Positions 1 through 12,135 of a stretch of 64,000 nucleotides of DNA are shown here, piece by piece. The stretch's first letter is position 1. Every line of letters begins with the position of its first letter. The stretch is from the NCBI RefSeq assembly GCF_050948215.1, contig NC_135157.1, positions 5,580,001-5,644,000 on the forward strand, in the 5' to 3' direction. The notes beneath the pieces were generated by a model. It was not told where the DNA came from and made no database searches. It saw nothing but the letters and a program-made list of their open reading frames with translations. The position numbers and the translations under genes are program-made. The stretch comes from Halictus rubicundus. Taxonomy: Eukaryota > Arthropoda > Insecta > Hymenoptera > Halictidae.

Positions 1-400
1 TAGCTTGTGAACATTGTGGTATTTATCGTGCGTGTACATTACCAGGCCTTTAATACGCAGATAAATAAGGCTGAAAATGGATTGTGTACAGTAGAGTATA
101 TGTATCCTCTGTGGCAGTAGTAAATGCACAGTATTTTCAAACAATTTTTTTTTCTCCATTTATTGTGCATTTATGCCGATATAAAATACGCGTATACAAT
201 CTTTTTTCAACAGTTTTTTGATTGCATTATAACGGTGTCTACTGTACAGAAATACGATATCCGTTAACAAAGAAATCAGCTACACCAGATATCGGTTCGA
301 TACGCCAGTACACGATTGATATTGAAATGCACTATACTGAAGGGTGAATCTTTGTGCAACGAAAGGTTATTCCATCGTTTCGGCATATTTGAAGCCATAG

Positions 401-760
401 AATTTTCTTCGCATCGCTTGCGCTACGATTTACGGGTTCTATGTAATATGCGTGTACATGGAGAACAGCGTGGACGTGTTTTGTTCGTTTTCCGAATCCG
501 TCAAAAAGTCCGTTCAGTTTGAAGCGATCACTGACCCACGTCAAATTCTGCCCGATAGTCGTTTCAATCGCGAGAAGAGAATAACATCAAACAGAATTGA
601 ATTCTTCGAACAATCGGTGTCAACAGAGGTTGTTACTTCGCTGGAAAACGTGAATGAAAAGGAGAAAGGTGTAGAAGTCAGAACTGCGAACGCTATTCTG
701 GTTTCATTGCACGTAGGAAGGATTAATCTTTTCATGGTCAGTGACATTGATCAACGATAG
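401..760 (+). other. Unassigned open reading frame, possible exon or relic
   Basis: The plus frame is open from just after a stop at 398-400 to TAG at 758-760. The likely coding-looking part starts near 452 (GTG, then ATG at 458). The translation is hydrophilic and rich in E, K, S and V (for example ENVNEKEKGVEVRT), with no transmembrane segment or motif that I recognise. Base composition here is more balanced than the flanks. An overlapping minus frame (541-747) is also open, which weakens the case. No convincing splice acceptor or promoter was identified. It could be a terminal exon, a decayed retrocopy or chance. Confidence 0.18.
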
Positions 761-1084
761 GGAATTCTTTAAAGGTCGATGCTTTCAAGGCCTGCTGCCA
801 CTCTTGGCTGAATGAGTTCATATACCGAAGGATACCTTTAAATGAGGATCGAAATGAGTCGAATGAAAGTTGTCTTTTATTTTTTTTAAATATTCTGTCC
901 GAAATTATATGGTTCGTTTAAGAAAATATCTATACTCTTGTTACGCTTAAGAACATTTTTAGAAAGTGTTCTGACAGAACAGATATTTTAGAAACTGTGT
1001 AATGCAAATTTTATTCAAACAAGTTATTTTAAAACGTCTATGAAAAATGATTTCGTCAGAGAAACGTAAAGAATATTTTTACAT

Positions 1085-1200
1085 ATCTCAATATCTTATC
1101 TAAAATATCAATATCTTAACATGTCAAAATATCAATTAAATAAAAAATATCAATGAGTTGATATTTAATATCAATTGATATTTTACTAAATATCAACTTA
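1085..1200. repeat. Cluster of AATATCA repeats with overlapping palindromes
   Basis: The heptamer AATATCA or its complement TGATATT occurs about eight times in 115 bp. Two palindromes overlap: AATATCAATTGATATT at 1167-1182 and TTGATATTTAATATCAA at 1159-1175. The arrangement suggests a decayed minisatellite or foldback. No encoded product is apparent. Confidence 0.55.
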
Positions 1201-2439
1201 TTAAAATAACAGCAACACGTACGTACATATCAATTTTATTTCAATTGTCATATAACTATTTAATATGGCTATGCTACTATCCATTGAATAGTATGCAATA
1301 TTTATTACAATAATTGAGACTACTTGAAGAAAATATCTGTTTGTGTCATAGAACCATTTTTATTTTTATATTCTACAAGTTCTATTCATCTATAGTGCGA
1401 AATTGTCTCCTAAAAAACTTGTATGGCCTCCATTTTAAACATAACTTACTAAAAAAGCTTCCACAACTCTTTTTTCCCGTTTTTTATTTTCAGTTTATAT
1501 TTTGATTCCTGCTTTTAAGCAAAATACGTGACACGGTCAGCAAATTAGATTTCGCTTGTGCTTTGATCGTTCCAAAATTGTAAATCTAATACTCGTTTTA
1601 TTTATCGATTTATTGTCCATGGAATTTTGTAAAACGTTACAAATCGATATAGTTAAGAAATTTAAATGGCGCAATAGCATGTAGAACAACTTTAGTGAAT
1701 TTAAGTTACTTTAAACGTTGATGTAGAATTATTAATTCCTGTTAGAACCTTTCCGTATTTAAAATTGTAATCGTTTGTTTGCTTGAAGCTTCGAAAATAG
1801 TTTGATAGAGGCATTACCTTGCTTTTCGAAGAGAATGTCATCACAAAGCTAAGCAAATAATATGTCAGGAAATTCAAGCAAGAGACGAAGTCTCCACCTT
1901 TTATCGTGATTTATTTTTCTACGCAAAAATACACGGAAAAATACAGGGAGGATATTTCTGCCATATTTTTCAGGGCCATCACGCCATTCCCCTAAATTAA
2001 TTCAACCTACAAAATCCGTGGAACATGTCTGCCGGCTAAGCGAATGTGATTCCAAAGCGGAGCGATTCGATGAACTCTACCAGCTAATTTTCAGTATGGT
2101 GACGTGACAAAGGATGATTTTCATGAAAATTTTCCTGTACAACGACATTTCATTTTGAAATTGAAAGATTTAATAGCGAGGAATGGAAGCTTCTACAAAT
2201 GATTGCAAATGTAACGACTTTTAATACAGACCATTTATTTTACATGAATCACAGCTTTAGGCAAAATTCTTTCAATAACTTTTATGTTTCGAGCGAAGAA
2301 GACTGACATAATGACTTTTATTATTACAGAAAATTTATTCTAAATAAATCAAAGCTTCAGACGAACTCCTTTTTGTAATTTTTATGTTTAGAACCAGGAA
2401 GAGTATATTTGTGCATGAAATTTGGAAAAAGAAAAAGTA

Positions 2440-2624
2440 GACTGTGTAGCTCTATGCAAAATAGAAATATTCTAAATCAAGTATAACGAGCAGAAGATAG
2501 ATAAGAATGTACTTCTTTGATTAATAACGTCAATAAGTCGAAAATGGTGTAATAATACTATTTAATTCTAATGTCTTCACAGTTCGTATTTCACCTATTC
2601 ATTTTTGTCATAAAATCCGCAGTC
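2440..2624. mobile_element. Family A small inverted-repeat element (MITE), complete
   Basis: The left end GACTGTGTAGCTCTATGCAA at 2440 follows TA (2438-2439). The right end TAAAATCCGCAGTC stops at 2624 and is followed by TA (2625-2626). The ends are imperfect inverted repeats of the consensus GACTGCGGATTTTATGCA. The subterminal text before the right end (TTCTAATGTCTTCACAG, then ATTTTTGTCATAA) recurs before other family A right ends. Length is 185 bp with no coding capacity. TA flanks fit the Tc1/mariner insertion rule; the mobilising transposase is unknown. Confidence 0.7.
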
Positions 2625-2626
2625 TA

Positions 2627-3740
2627 GCAATAATGTCTGTTATTTAAGTTACTGGTAAAATATATTTCAAATATGGCATTACATTGAATAAATCAGTGGA
2701 AAAAGTATATTACAACGCTTTCTCACATCCATATCAATTTCTAAAATAATAGAAAGTTATACATGTTTTATCATGTGAAATTTTAGCTGCGTTGTACCGT
2801 TTGTGGTTGACAGAAATTTCGGGAACTATTTTAAAATTATTTTCAAAAGCGTTTCGAAAGAAAGGAATTTTCGTTTCCAGCAAATACCGTCTGCGCGTTT
2901 TCAAAGAGGAAAACAATGAACACTTCGAGATTCCGCTATTAAAAAAAGAACAATAGCTTTGCTTTGGTCCGATAAAGTTTGTAACGCTTGTACTGCTCCG
3001 CAAAGGTAAACACGGTTAAAGTTAACGTCAAGGGTTTACAATTTAACGCAAACTGCTCTCAGCGATTTTTACGTTTGACTTACTGAAAATGTGAATATAA
3101 TTATAGTAGCTCCACTCTACCGAGACAACGCTTTTGTAATGCTTGAATTGTTTCGTAAAGCTGTGAACAATTTCATTCGTGCAAAAAGACGTTGCACGTG
3201 CTCTGACAGTTTTCGCATTCAATTGAATAAAAAGTTTAATATCCTTACTCGAATAAATACGTGTAATTAATATACCAATATTGCAACTTACGGGAGATTC
3301 ATAAAGCCGATGTATTTATCGATTTCATGAGAATTGTTGCAACATTTGTTTATAGTAATGTTGGTTACGAGAAGGTAGAGTATAACATAATGTATAAAAA
3401 ATTATTTGTTAAAATCTGATTACTACATTTTATGAATATATTCTCAAAAATCCGTAACCCTAAGGAGCTTAAACCAAAAAACTTAAAAATACCGGAGCGA
3501 ATATAACTGTTTCATTCATTGAAAATTTGTTATTTAAATTTAAACAATTGCAAAAGTGTAAGGTTAATATTAAAATTAAGAACAATGTGAATGTTGTGTA
3601 GTGATTTAATTGTAAAAGTTACGAGGAACGGCGATTGTTGTTATCTACGTGACCAGTGCAGGATTAACGATAGAATAAAAAATGTACATATTCTTTTGAA
3701 TAAAAATCTCAAAAATAATTGATTCTTTGAAAAGCAATAT
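2627..3740. other. AT-rich noncoding stretch
   Basis: No gene, RNA or clear repeat was recognised. A minus frame of 89 codons at 2734-3003 has no identifiable similarity and no supporting signals. Confidence 0.5.
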
Positions 3741-3910
3741 TTTATACTAGTATAATCTAGTACATTCTAGTATATTCTAGTTTATTTTTGTATATTTTAG
3801 TATATTCTAGTATGTTCTAGTTTATTTTTGTATATTTTAGTATATTCTCTTATGTTCTTGTATATTCTAGTACATCCTATCATATGGTGGTATATTCTAT
3901 TATGCCCTTG
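3741..3910. repeat. Minisatellite with exact 10-bp period
   Basis: Seventeen consecutive decamers related to TATATTCTAG run without a gap or phase shift. A higher-order unit is visible: the trio TATATTCTAG-like, TTTATTTTTG, TATATTTTAG occurs twice, 40 bp apart (about 3771-3800 and 3811-3840). Units decay toward the 3' end. The absence of indels despite many substitutions is notable. Confidence 0.9.
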
Positions 3911-5750
3911 TAATTAAGCGGAGGGAATTATAATTATAGGGAGGTAAACAACGTGTAAAAGGAATTTGAAAGGCATCCTTACAGGGTTTTTTTTCTGAAA
4001 AGCAGAAACATGAAAGGAATTAAATGAACTTCAAGTATGTATTTTAAGAATTTTACGTAAATGAGATACTTTTCAAAGATCACAAACACATGTATCGCAG
4101 AACATGAGAGAATGAGAAAGGTATCGAAATCGATTTTTATTCGGTTCGTCATATATCAAAGGTGGCGGTCGCCTGCTTTTGATACTGGAGAGTCTATTTC
4201 ATTTCGAGGTAAAGCGACGTACAATGGTTATTTACTTCGAAAGAGGAAAGAGAACGGATGGAAATGGTAAAATATGTGGGAGGATATGAGAACTCCTACA
4301 GTAGGTACTGTGCAGCAAGGTATTCTCTGACAAAATTATATAACCCAATAAAAAACATCTGGTAACATCTTCCGCTTAGCAATTTTAAATATAGCAAAAA
4401 GAAACAAATATAATACAATTCGATTTACTGTCCTATTTATTGCAAATTGAGCGGGTTAGTAATATTCTATATTCACTTTCACATTTATTAAAGTACGTTA
4501 CAGATTTTATGCAGTCATGGCAAAAATGGATAAGTGATATATAGAACCGTAAAAATACGGTTTTGTATTTGTATACCGTTACATTATTTTCGACTGGTTA
4601 AAAATTGCCTATTTTAAACCATGACAATTTCGTAAAAAATGATTGTACAACAATAAATTTGGACTCATTTTAAAGCTAGATGCCTCTAGTTTCATAATCT
4701 ACCTTTTCTTCATAATCTTCAAACGTCTGTGAGAATGTTGAACAATTTTTTCAACGACATCTTAAACATGTTTTCCTTGTGGAAAATATTTCAATGTTTC
4801 AAAAATTTGAAACTTGTTATTTCCAGTGAAAACATTTTCCATCGACTGGAAAATTACATTAAAAAAATCTGAAAATAACATATAGCATAGTTATGGATAG
4901 TGATACACAAATGTTTCTAAACCAGTGGCCTTCTGTATAACGAACAACATTTTTTCGGTGGACGCTTCGTTAAAATAAAACGAAATACGAGTTTGCTCGA
5001 GTTTACACGGATTCGCGTTTCATGATCAGACGCGTCAGCCGATTGCTATTGAATAGCACGCATAACCAACGAATTTGCAAACTCGATTTTCTCGTAAATG
5101 ATGCAGCAACAGAAAAAATGTTATTCCTAATTTTTTAATTTTTATTGCAAATTGAATCGTCTCATATTAGCTTATACCGCCCATCTTGAAATATCTTGAA
5201 TAACATACTCAGATTTACGAATGGTATGTTATAAATTTTGACAGGATCAGATAAAGAAGATTAAAGTCGTGACATTCACTTTTTCTTCGTAATTCCGACG
5301 AAACAGTAATTTTAAAAACAACTTTGGACGTATTATCTGGTAAGCTTCTAAGATCTCAAAAAAAAAAAAAAACACAAAAATGAATCGTTTCGTCCAATTT
5401 TAAAGAAATTATTCCTTTTTAAAGTGTGTACGAACATAAATCAAACAAAACAGTTATTAGTATATACAATATACTATTATTGATATTTAATATACGACTA
5501 ATTGCTTCGTTCAACAATCACAGTTACAATTCTGGTCGAATATTTTCTGCCAGGGGGTTTATCATGATAAAACCGCTGAAAATCTGAATAAACACATTCT
5601 TGTTATTTTTAAAATGTAATATAATGGACTTTTACATGAATGATGGATGTTAAATAATGTCCGCAGTGCCGGTATGTCGCAGGTTATAAAACAAATAACA
5701 TCGATTGTATTTTTCCTGTAATAATAAATTATATTCTACAAAATCCTACA
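3911..5750. other. AT-rich noncoding stretch with repeat fragments
   Basis: No gene was recognised. The 69-codon plus frame at 4061-4270 has no similarity or signals. A degenerate family A-like left end lies near 4507-4535 (ATTTTATGCAGTCATGGCAAA). A piece matching the interior of Tc1-like family D lies near 4660-4700 (GGACTCATTTTAA followed by GATGCCTCT). A run of A bases is present at about 5359-5371. Confidence 0.45.
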
Positions 5751-6981
5751 CTATACGATCTACGTGGACGTGTGACGGGGTGGTACTTCCAGCCATGTTG
5801 GGTCATTTCAGCTTTTTCGAAAAATAGCAATCTGCCGGTAGCATCTAAATCGATAGCCCTCCCCATTGTCGGGAGCCCTTTTCCGCGAACTTGTTACTAC
5901 GTCGAAGAAAGAAGTTCCTAAAATTGAACCTCCCACGCTCTGCTTTCTATCCATCGTAGGATGAACATCCAATATGCTCCGGCTGCATAAATCTCGATCG
6001 ATGTACCTTCATTGGCACGCAAGGGGTTCTAAACCTCCCTCTCTCTCTCTGGCGTGAACGGTTTATCGGTGGGGCCTCGATAGTTCAGCTTTATTTTAGC
6101 TGTCATTTAACTGTTCCAATTTGATCGATGGTCCCGCTGCGATAACTCCGTCGAGATCAACTCTCGTGCGAGTTTCCACGAGCCCTGGAAATTTCGACAG
6201 GACAGTCCCACCGAATGCTCGAGACGCGAATAAGTTTCCGGGGAACAGATTCGAGTCAATTTCGAAAATTTTTAACGACCCATGCGCACGAGGTTTGTTC
6301 GGTCGAGCAATTCGAAGTTCGACGATCGGAAAATTGGTTTCGGGGGTCGCGCGCGCGCTGTCGAACTCCGGCGAATTTAGTGAGTTGAAAGCGATTATTA
6401 GTCACGCGGCATACTATCAGTTCACGGAACGAAATTTATCGACTCATAGCCGTGATCACCGCCATTCCGGCCGAGGGTTTATGACACTTTCGACACCTGG
6501 TGCTCTCCTCTTTCGGCGCGGCGCGTCGCGGCGGAGGGAAAGAGAAATCGCCCAGGCCCCGTCATGGAACTTGAATCGTTAAACTTTACGGCATATCTTG
6601 CGTATTTACGAGCCGAAGGTTTCTTCATCGCCGTCGCCCGTCGCCGACATCGTCGTCGTCGTCGGCGTCGGCGTCGCCGTCGTGGTAATCTTCCTTCGGG
6701 AACCCGTCGGGACGACGTAAAATCCCGGGCTCAGTCTACGGCAATGCAGGTGACGCACCGCGACTGCGGAAGCGCAGACGACGCTCGACTTTCGAAGGTA
6801 ACCGGCATGGCACGGAAACGAATATTCTCTCCTTCGCTTTCGGCTCCATTGGAAAATTACTTAACCCTGCCGTTCTACTCACTTACGCTCCACGTTCTCA
6901 TCCTTTCGGCTCGCAGCGGCTCGAGGAACGAAACGGGTGGGACTAAGAGTACCGTTTTTCGTATACACGGTGTCTCAGGTT
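5751..6981. other. GC- and CpG-rich block
   Basis: Composition changes sharply to CpG-rich sequence, with a (CT)n run near 6036-6050 and a CGT-type trinucleotide tract at 6629-6684. Frames at 6121-6582 and 6564-7010 stay open, but their translations are low-complexity, especially an arginine run from the CGT tract, and match no family I know. The block could be a CpG-dense regulatory region or the edge of an unannotated transcript. Confidence 0.45.
6629..6684. repeat. CGT/CGG trinucleotide tract
   Basis: A run of CGTCGTCGT, CGGCGT and CGCCGT units would encode consecutive arginines in one frame. It is an imperfect trinucleotide microsatellite in a CpG-rich block and is not evidence for a protein. 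Confidence 0.85.
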
Positions 6982-7238
6982 TTAACCCTTTGCACTCGAA
7001 GCTATTTTAACTCCAAAACGAAACATTTCTCCCGACCTAAATTATTTCCCTTCAATATATTTTTTTTTTTTCATGTTATACATACGTAAATGGTGCAATT
7101 TACACGTACAATAATGAAGTGTTTAGTAATTTATTAAATACAAAGAAATTTAATAATGTAACAAATATTTTGAATAATGATATAGCAATTTTTAGTGGCG
7201 CCTTACGGTTGCCATTCGAGTGCTAACAAAAATGTTAA
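6982..7238. mobile_element. Family C piggyBac-like MITE
   Basis: The left end is TTAA (6982-6985) followed by CCCTTTGCACTCGAAGC. The right side carries ATTCGAGTGC (about 7214-7223), the complement of the left TIR, then decays toward a TTAA near 7235. The interior matches the copy at 59978-60222, including the blocks TGTTTAGTAAT and TATTAAATACAAA and a TAGTGGTGC/TAGTGGCGC piece near the right end. TTAA targets and CCC-starting TIRs are typical of piggyBac-type elements. The right terminus is eroded. Confidence 0.75.
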
Positions 7239-8659
7239 AATGTTAAATGTTATGTTAAATTTGCATCGATCACTGTGTTATTGAAATAATGCTTTCGTCC
7301 AACGTTAATAAGTATGTACCAATAATACGTCAATAAGTCATATATGTCATATATGTCATGTCGATAAAAACATAAAAATGCATCATGTTTCCTGTTGCGA
7401 CGGGCACCTCTATTGAAAGTTTAAAATTTTTATGGACATTTCTGCAGCACTGATAATTCGAATATGAATATTTATTACAATTTCCGTTTTCACCGCCAGT
7501 TTTATAAAAATTGAATTCAGTCATATATTTATTTCCCCGTTTGAAGAGTCTGTGAAGCGAAAAATAAAACATACAGTATCATTTATATTAATTACCGTTG
7601 AAATTTTTATTGCTCCACGCTTTAAATATATGCACGTGCATATACGCAATATAAAATCTGCCGAATAGTCGTCAGTGGTAAAGTACAGGATTTACATTCG
7701 CACAAAAGTGCATTCCAATTTATTTAATGGCGTTCGAAAAATATTTCTTAAAAGCAGTAAAAAGCATACACATGAATATTTATTGTATGTCAGTTGAATG
7801 CTGAAGGAAATAATATGTGGACCGCACCGAGTGCGGGATATCATTTTTTTTTCAATTTTTATGAACTCCTGAATATGTGCAAATTTTAAAAAGTCACCGT
7901 ACGTTTCAAATTGCTGATATTGCAGAAATTCATGATTCAATTTGACATAATGTGGACGTTATTCAACATTTTTATGCCTATCCTGTTGTCATACATACTC
8001 AAAATTTCAAAATCCATTTGCGCGCAGATTAACATAAATTTAAGCTGCATGAAAAATTGAAATTTATTTGCACATTTCGTTGCAGCGCAATATCAGAGCT
8101 TTAATAATTAGAATGCAATTGTAAAACTGTCCGACTGCCGATCTTATTGTTAAATAATTCGAATAAAATGAATTCGCTGTTGACGCTAGGTCCCTTTTCC
8201 CTTTTTACATAATTTGTTCAAAGGTAAGTACGCAATCGGGGCTTGCAAAGTTGGTTCCATTATTAACAATTCGATTATGTGCGTTATCGGTGATCCGGGT
8301 AAATCCCAAATCAGCTGAAATAATTATTTTGTTACGGCTATTGCTGCTACTAATACGATATAGTTTACCATTTCCAATAGAAATTATGCTTTACCGTTTT
8401 CTTTAAAATTCGATTACATACCTATTGAAACAGAAAACATTCGAAACATTATATTACACTGTTCATTATTAATAATCAAGTGATGTACGAGTTTATAAAT
8501 TCAGGCTACTATTCAACTTCAATAACAAAAATTTCCACGTTAAAACGTTCAAACGTATTGAAAAGTATTAAAAAGAATATATAATGAGGGAAAAGTGTCG
8601 TTTTGTATATTATTATATGAAATTGTATAGTCCATAGATACAAGCTCCGCACTTAACGT
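7239..8659. other. AT-rich noncoding stretch
   Basis: No gene was recognised. Short GTCATATAT repeats occur near 7338-7362. The minus frames at 7330-7572 and 7692-7940 carry no recognisable domain. Confidence 0.5.
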
Positions 8660-8811
8660 GTTCAAATCGCTGAACTTTAAACACGCATAACTTTTGAACC
8701 AGCGAATTCCTCGCCTTTAAACTTCGATTTTTGACATTTCCTCGTCAAGATGTACAGAATTATATAGTAAAGAGTTAAAAATTTGTGGGTTACCAAGGTG
8801 AAGTTTATCCG
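8660..8811 (+). repeat. Family B single arm
   Basis: This matches the right arm of the family B foldback element. It starts at TTCAAATCGCTGAACTTTAA, continues through CCAGCGAATTCCTCGC and TTCGATTTTTG, and ends with GTGGGTTACCAAGGTGAAG. The same order of blocks occurs at 11877-12005 and 51446-51569, and inverted at 47041-47180. It is noncoding. Confidence 0.75.
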
Positions 8812-8877
8812 ACATTCGAACTGTGATAGTTTCGTTACACAAAATAATACAACAATATACGTGCATTAATTTTCAAG

Positions 8878-9060
8878 CTTGGGGCATCTACTTTCGCCAT
8901 CCATCGTTCATTTTTGAAGACGCTTTTTTAGTAACAAATGTTACCGATATATTTTGACGCGATGCAGCAGATGAGAAACTGAAAACCCAGTTTTTTCTAT
9001 ATAAAAATGCTATAAATGTACATCGACTCAATTTAATTCTGAAATTCAGGAGTACAGTAT
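8878..9060. mobile_element. Tc1-like family D internal fragment
   Basis: The text GCCATCCATCGTTCATTTTT at about 8896 is identical to a block in the family D element at 14779. The downstream part (GAGAAACTGAA, then AAAAATGCT) resembles 14090-14130 of the copy at 13899. The CAGTGGATCC terminus is missing here. The minus frame at 8888-9085 is a shadow of this repeat. Confidence 0.5.
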
Positions 9061-9085
9061 TTCTATAAGAATATTTATTGTACAT

Positions 9086-11270
9086 TGATTAAATCCAATC
9101 CTGTAACATAGAGATGCAGATTTGACATCAAAATTCTTGTTGTGCACTGATTTGATTAAATGTAGATACGATATTACATTTTCGATTGGAACTGCGATTA
9201 GTAGATCGTATTAATTAACCATTGATCCGCAATTTAATTTGCGTGGCTACCAAAAGGATCTGTGAACGAGTAGCCGGAAATTAGGAAGTGAGGTGGTGAT
9301 AGATTGGAGTCTTTCACCCCGAAACGGGAAGAAATCACTCCCTGTACCCGATTACTCTTGTATGCGGGCACTCCAGATTGAAATGAAAAACGTCAGCGAT
9401 AAATCATTGCGCCGTGTCGAGGCGTGATCGATTATCGCACCGGTGGACAATTAATTTTGATGAAAATTAATAGTATCGAACCCGCTATTGCAGAAATATT
9501 TTTAACGTTATCGGGATTTATGCATAATTAATGCCATGAATATTTTTGATGAGATGATTACCTATAACAATCTTCGATTACTATAGTATGTTGTACTACT
9601 GTATTATTGCAATTTTTACTGTGAAATATGGTTTCGCGAACAAGAGATAAAAGTTTTAGAAATAATTTCACAGATATAAATATTATTTCATGATTGTATC
9701 GTCTATTTATTTTTTTTTGCTAGTTATAAACAGACTTTATGCATTTCATACTTTTACAAACAAAAAGGAGTAGTGGAAATGCAAAACTGTCAAAATATTA
9801 AACAATTTTAAGCACGTTATTATATCATTTTTTACTTATTCAAATGATCAAAAGAAGGAATACATTCTCATTTAAATTTTGTTGCATATAATCTTCTGCA
9901 ATCTATTTATAAGTTATAACATAACTTAATAGCTTTGTCATGTGAAGTGAAAACCAAAAAATTTAATGTATAATTATTGAGATTGTAGAGCTACATTCAT
10001 GACACATTATTTATACATCCGTTTCTTGTGACATATAATAAAAATTGCTAAAACCTTGAATAAATACATTCTCCCTTAGATGGTTTAAAGCAATAAATAA
10101 ATAATAAGAATGAATACATTCTTTCCATTTTTATACAGTAATGTAAGATACTCACTTTGATTACACGACTCAACAGAACTTGAAAATATTTTTGCATAGA
10201 AGCAACACGCGCGGAAACATACGCGTGCGTAACTAACGTGTAGAAATGAGTCCGTAGAAATAATTCAGCGTGTCCCAACGAAATTTTGCAATGTGTGTTC
10301 GCTCGCAACAAATTTGCACAGTGTTACTATCTAATGCCCATGCGACTGGGAGAATTACGGCATTTGCATGCAGTAATCTTCGAAAATGCGCTCGCTGTAG
10401 TTAAAATATTTACACCATGCTAAGAGCTTTCCCAGCGGATCGTTCCTCCGACGTGTGATGCGAATTGAAGCTTCCGTAGCACATCCCACGTATATATGTA
10501 GACACACCGCTATCTATTTCCCCGTTAATATGCTGCGAATATTATCGGTTTCTGCGAGCGCAAGAGTTTATCGATTTAAAATAATAATAGCGTGACAATG
10601 TATCGTATTTAAATCTAATCTGAAATCTAGTAGAATAATATACAATACGGAATTTCTTTCAATTTATAGCATTTGTTAGGAAAAATAGTTTTTTAGTTTC
10701 TCATCTCTTACATCACGTAAAAATATCTTGAAGAAAATGAGTCCAGGCTTTATCGTTGTACCATTGTCTGTTACGAAACTACAACAGGTTAAAAATTGCC
10801 AATTTCTCCAGAATTATATTCAAACACTTTTTGAATCCATTGTATAAGTGAATTCGTTTTCAATCAATTTTTTATTCAATTGATTCTAGGTCTTTAAATT
10901 GCAGCATTGAATTGAATCAATATACAACAGAAACTCTTATAAAATTCGTGTTGAGTGAAATTTCTATCAAATCGATTCTCCAGCCCTGAAATATGTATAT
11001 CAAATTAAACGTTATATTAAAAACCAGACCCCACTTAAACATTCTAAGATGGAAACAACGTGATGCATATTGTCTTTTCCCATGACAATCGGATTCTGTA
11101 AAAAGCCAATGAAAATGTACTTGACTGTACAGTGTATTTGCGACATGCATATTAAGGCAAACAGAACGAACAAAGCTACTTCATTGTTGCAGAAACTTCC
11201 CATGAATCGTCGCGATGACAATTTATTGTCCAGCCGTTCCGAGGCTCTCTGGGACGTTGGTTAATCGCGG
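9086..11270. other. Mostly AT-rich noncoding stretch with a balanced patch
   Basis: The patch at about 9230-9480 has moderate GC and CpG and complex sequence and may be a conserved noncoding element, although that cannot be tested here. A family A-like left end with ACTTTATGCATTTCATAC lies near 9733. The small frames at 10048-10311 and 10917-11264 overlap on both strands and have no recognised domains. Confidence 0.4.
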
Positions 11271-11690
11271 CTCCGTATGTACGGCCCGGAGAATTCATTT
11301 TACAATTTCAGCCGGCACGTAAACCGGATGCACAATGATGCTTATCACGCCGTGAATTTCATGCGCACGGTTTTTAGTCGCGACCGGACAACCTGGGCGA
11401 TACCGGTCGCCGCTCTCTTGGCGATCATCCGGTTTATAAATGCTTATCTAAAGCGTCGTCCACGGGCTTGTTTTTGCGCCGAAATGCGAGTTAATATCTC
11501 GTAAATTCTCGTCGAAAGCTTTCCTTTCTAAGCGATACCGTCGACGTCGTTCAGCTCGTATAAAGTGGACGCTCCTCGTCTCTCCTCGGGTGAATAGTTT
11601 CCGTCGAGACTTCGCCTCGGAACAGATGGTGTGAATATTTGAAACTTCGTCGAGCTCCTTTGATATCAATTATCTTGAACCACTTATACA
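11271..11690. other. GC-rich block
   Basis: CpG-rich unique sequence with frames open on both strands (11277-11504 plus, 11448-11669 minus) that look like compositional artefacts. It contains TTTATAAATGCTTATC near 11432. No promoter could be defined with confidence. Confidence 0.35.
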
Positions 11691-11876
11691 CACGGTGCAC
11701 CGCGGGAACGCCACTTTTCTTACAAAATCGTAAAACTTTCCGTACAATTAATACTAGGTCGTACGGAAAGTAATTTCGTTTTCCTTTCTTTCAAAGGAAT
11801 ATTAAAGACAATTTTTGACTATTTAGAATAAGTTTAATACCATTTTAATCTATGACGATTCTCTATGTTTTAATTA

Positions 11877-12007
11877 CACGCACAACTTTTGAATCAGTGA
11901 ATTCCTCGCCATAAAACCTCGATTTTTGGCATTTTCTCATCAAGATGTACAGGATTATATAGTACTTAATAAAAAATTTCTGGGTTGTCAAGGTGAAGCT
12001 TAACCCT
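11877..12007 (+). repeat. Family B single arm inside mariner remnant
   Basis: Shared blocks with other copies are CAGTGAATTCCTCGCC, CTCGATTTTTGGCATTTTCT, TACAGGATTATATAG, TTTCTGGGTTGTC and AAGGTGAAGCTTAACCC. It has the same orientation as the copies at 8660 and 51446. It interrupts the mariner remnant between coding fragment and terminal repeat. Confidence 0.8.
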
Positions 12008-12015
12008 GATTTTTA

Positions 12016-12135
12016 TTAGCAAAAAATTGTTGTATGAATTTTGACGACTTCGTTTGAAATAAAATTTACACCGCTTAAAGAGTGTTGGAAAGAACGAAAG
12101 AAATGGTAATCCGACGGTAAATTCTCTCCGTAAAC
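12016..12135 (-). pseudogene. Mariner transposase C-terminal fragment
   Basis: The fragment of about 40 codons contains PSDYHFF at 12117-12097 followed by FRSFQHSLSG and a SNEVVK segment. These fit the end of mariner-family DD34D transposases, where the third catalytic Asp sits in PSDYH. The preceding segment resembling TKKKL appears to lack the usual HPPYSPDLA stretch, suggesting an internal deletion. No start, N-terminal DNA-binding domain or upstream catalytic motif remains. Confidence 0.75.

Larger units (their letters stand above)
1..2437. other. AT-rich noncoding stretch
   Basis: Mostly AT-rich sequence with no recognised gene. The exceptions are a more balanced patch at about 340-760, which holds the open frame listed separately, and the palindrome cluster at 1085-1200. 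The only sizeable frame outside those, 1314-1505 plus, has the phenylalanine- and leucine-rich composition expected of chance frames in T-rich DNA. Nothing else could be supported. Confidence 0.6.

Noticed and set aside
290..310. tRNA-like B-box GGTTCGATACGCC
   Set aside because: No matching A-box, acceptor stem or cloverleaf could be drawn upstream.
6121..7010. Two long plus-strand frames as a gene
   Set aside because: They overlap in different phases inside CpG-rich DNA, include a CGT microsatellite read as polyarginine, and match no known family.
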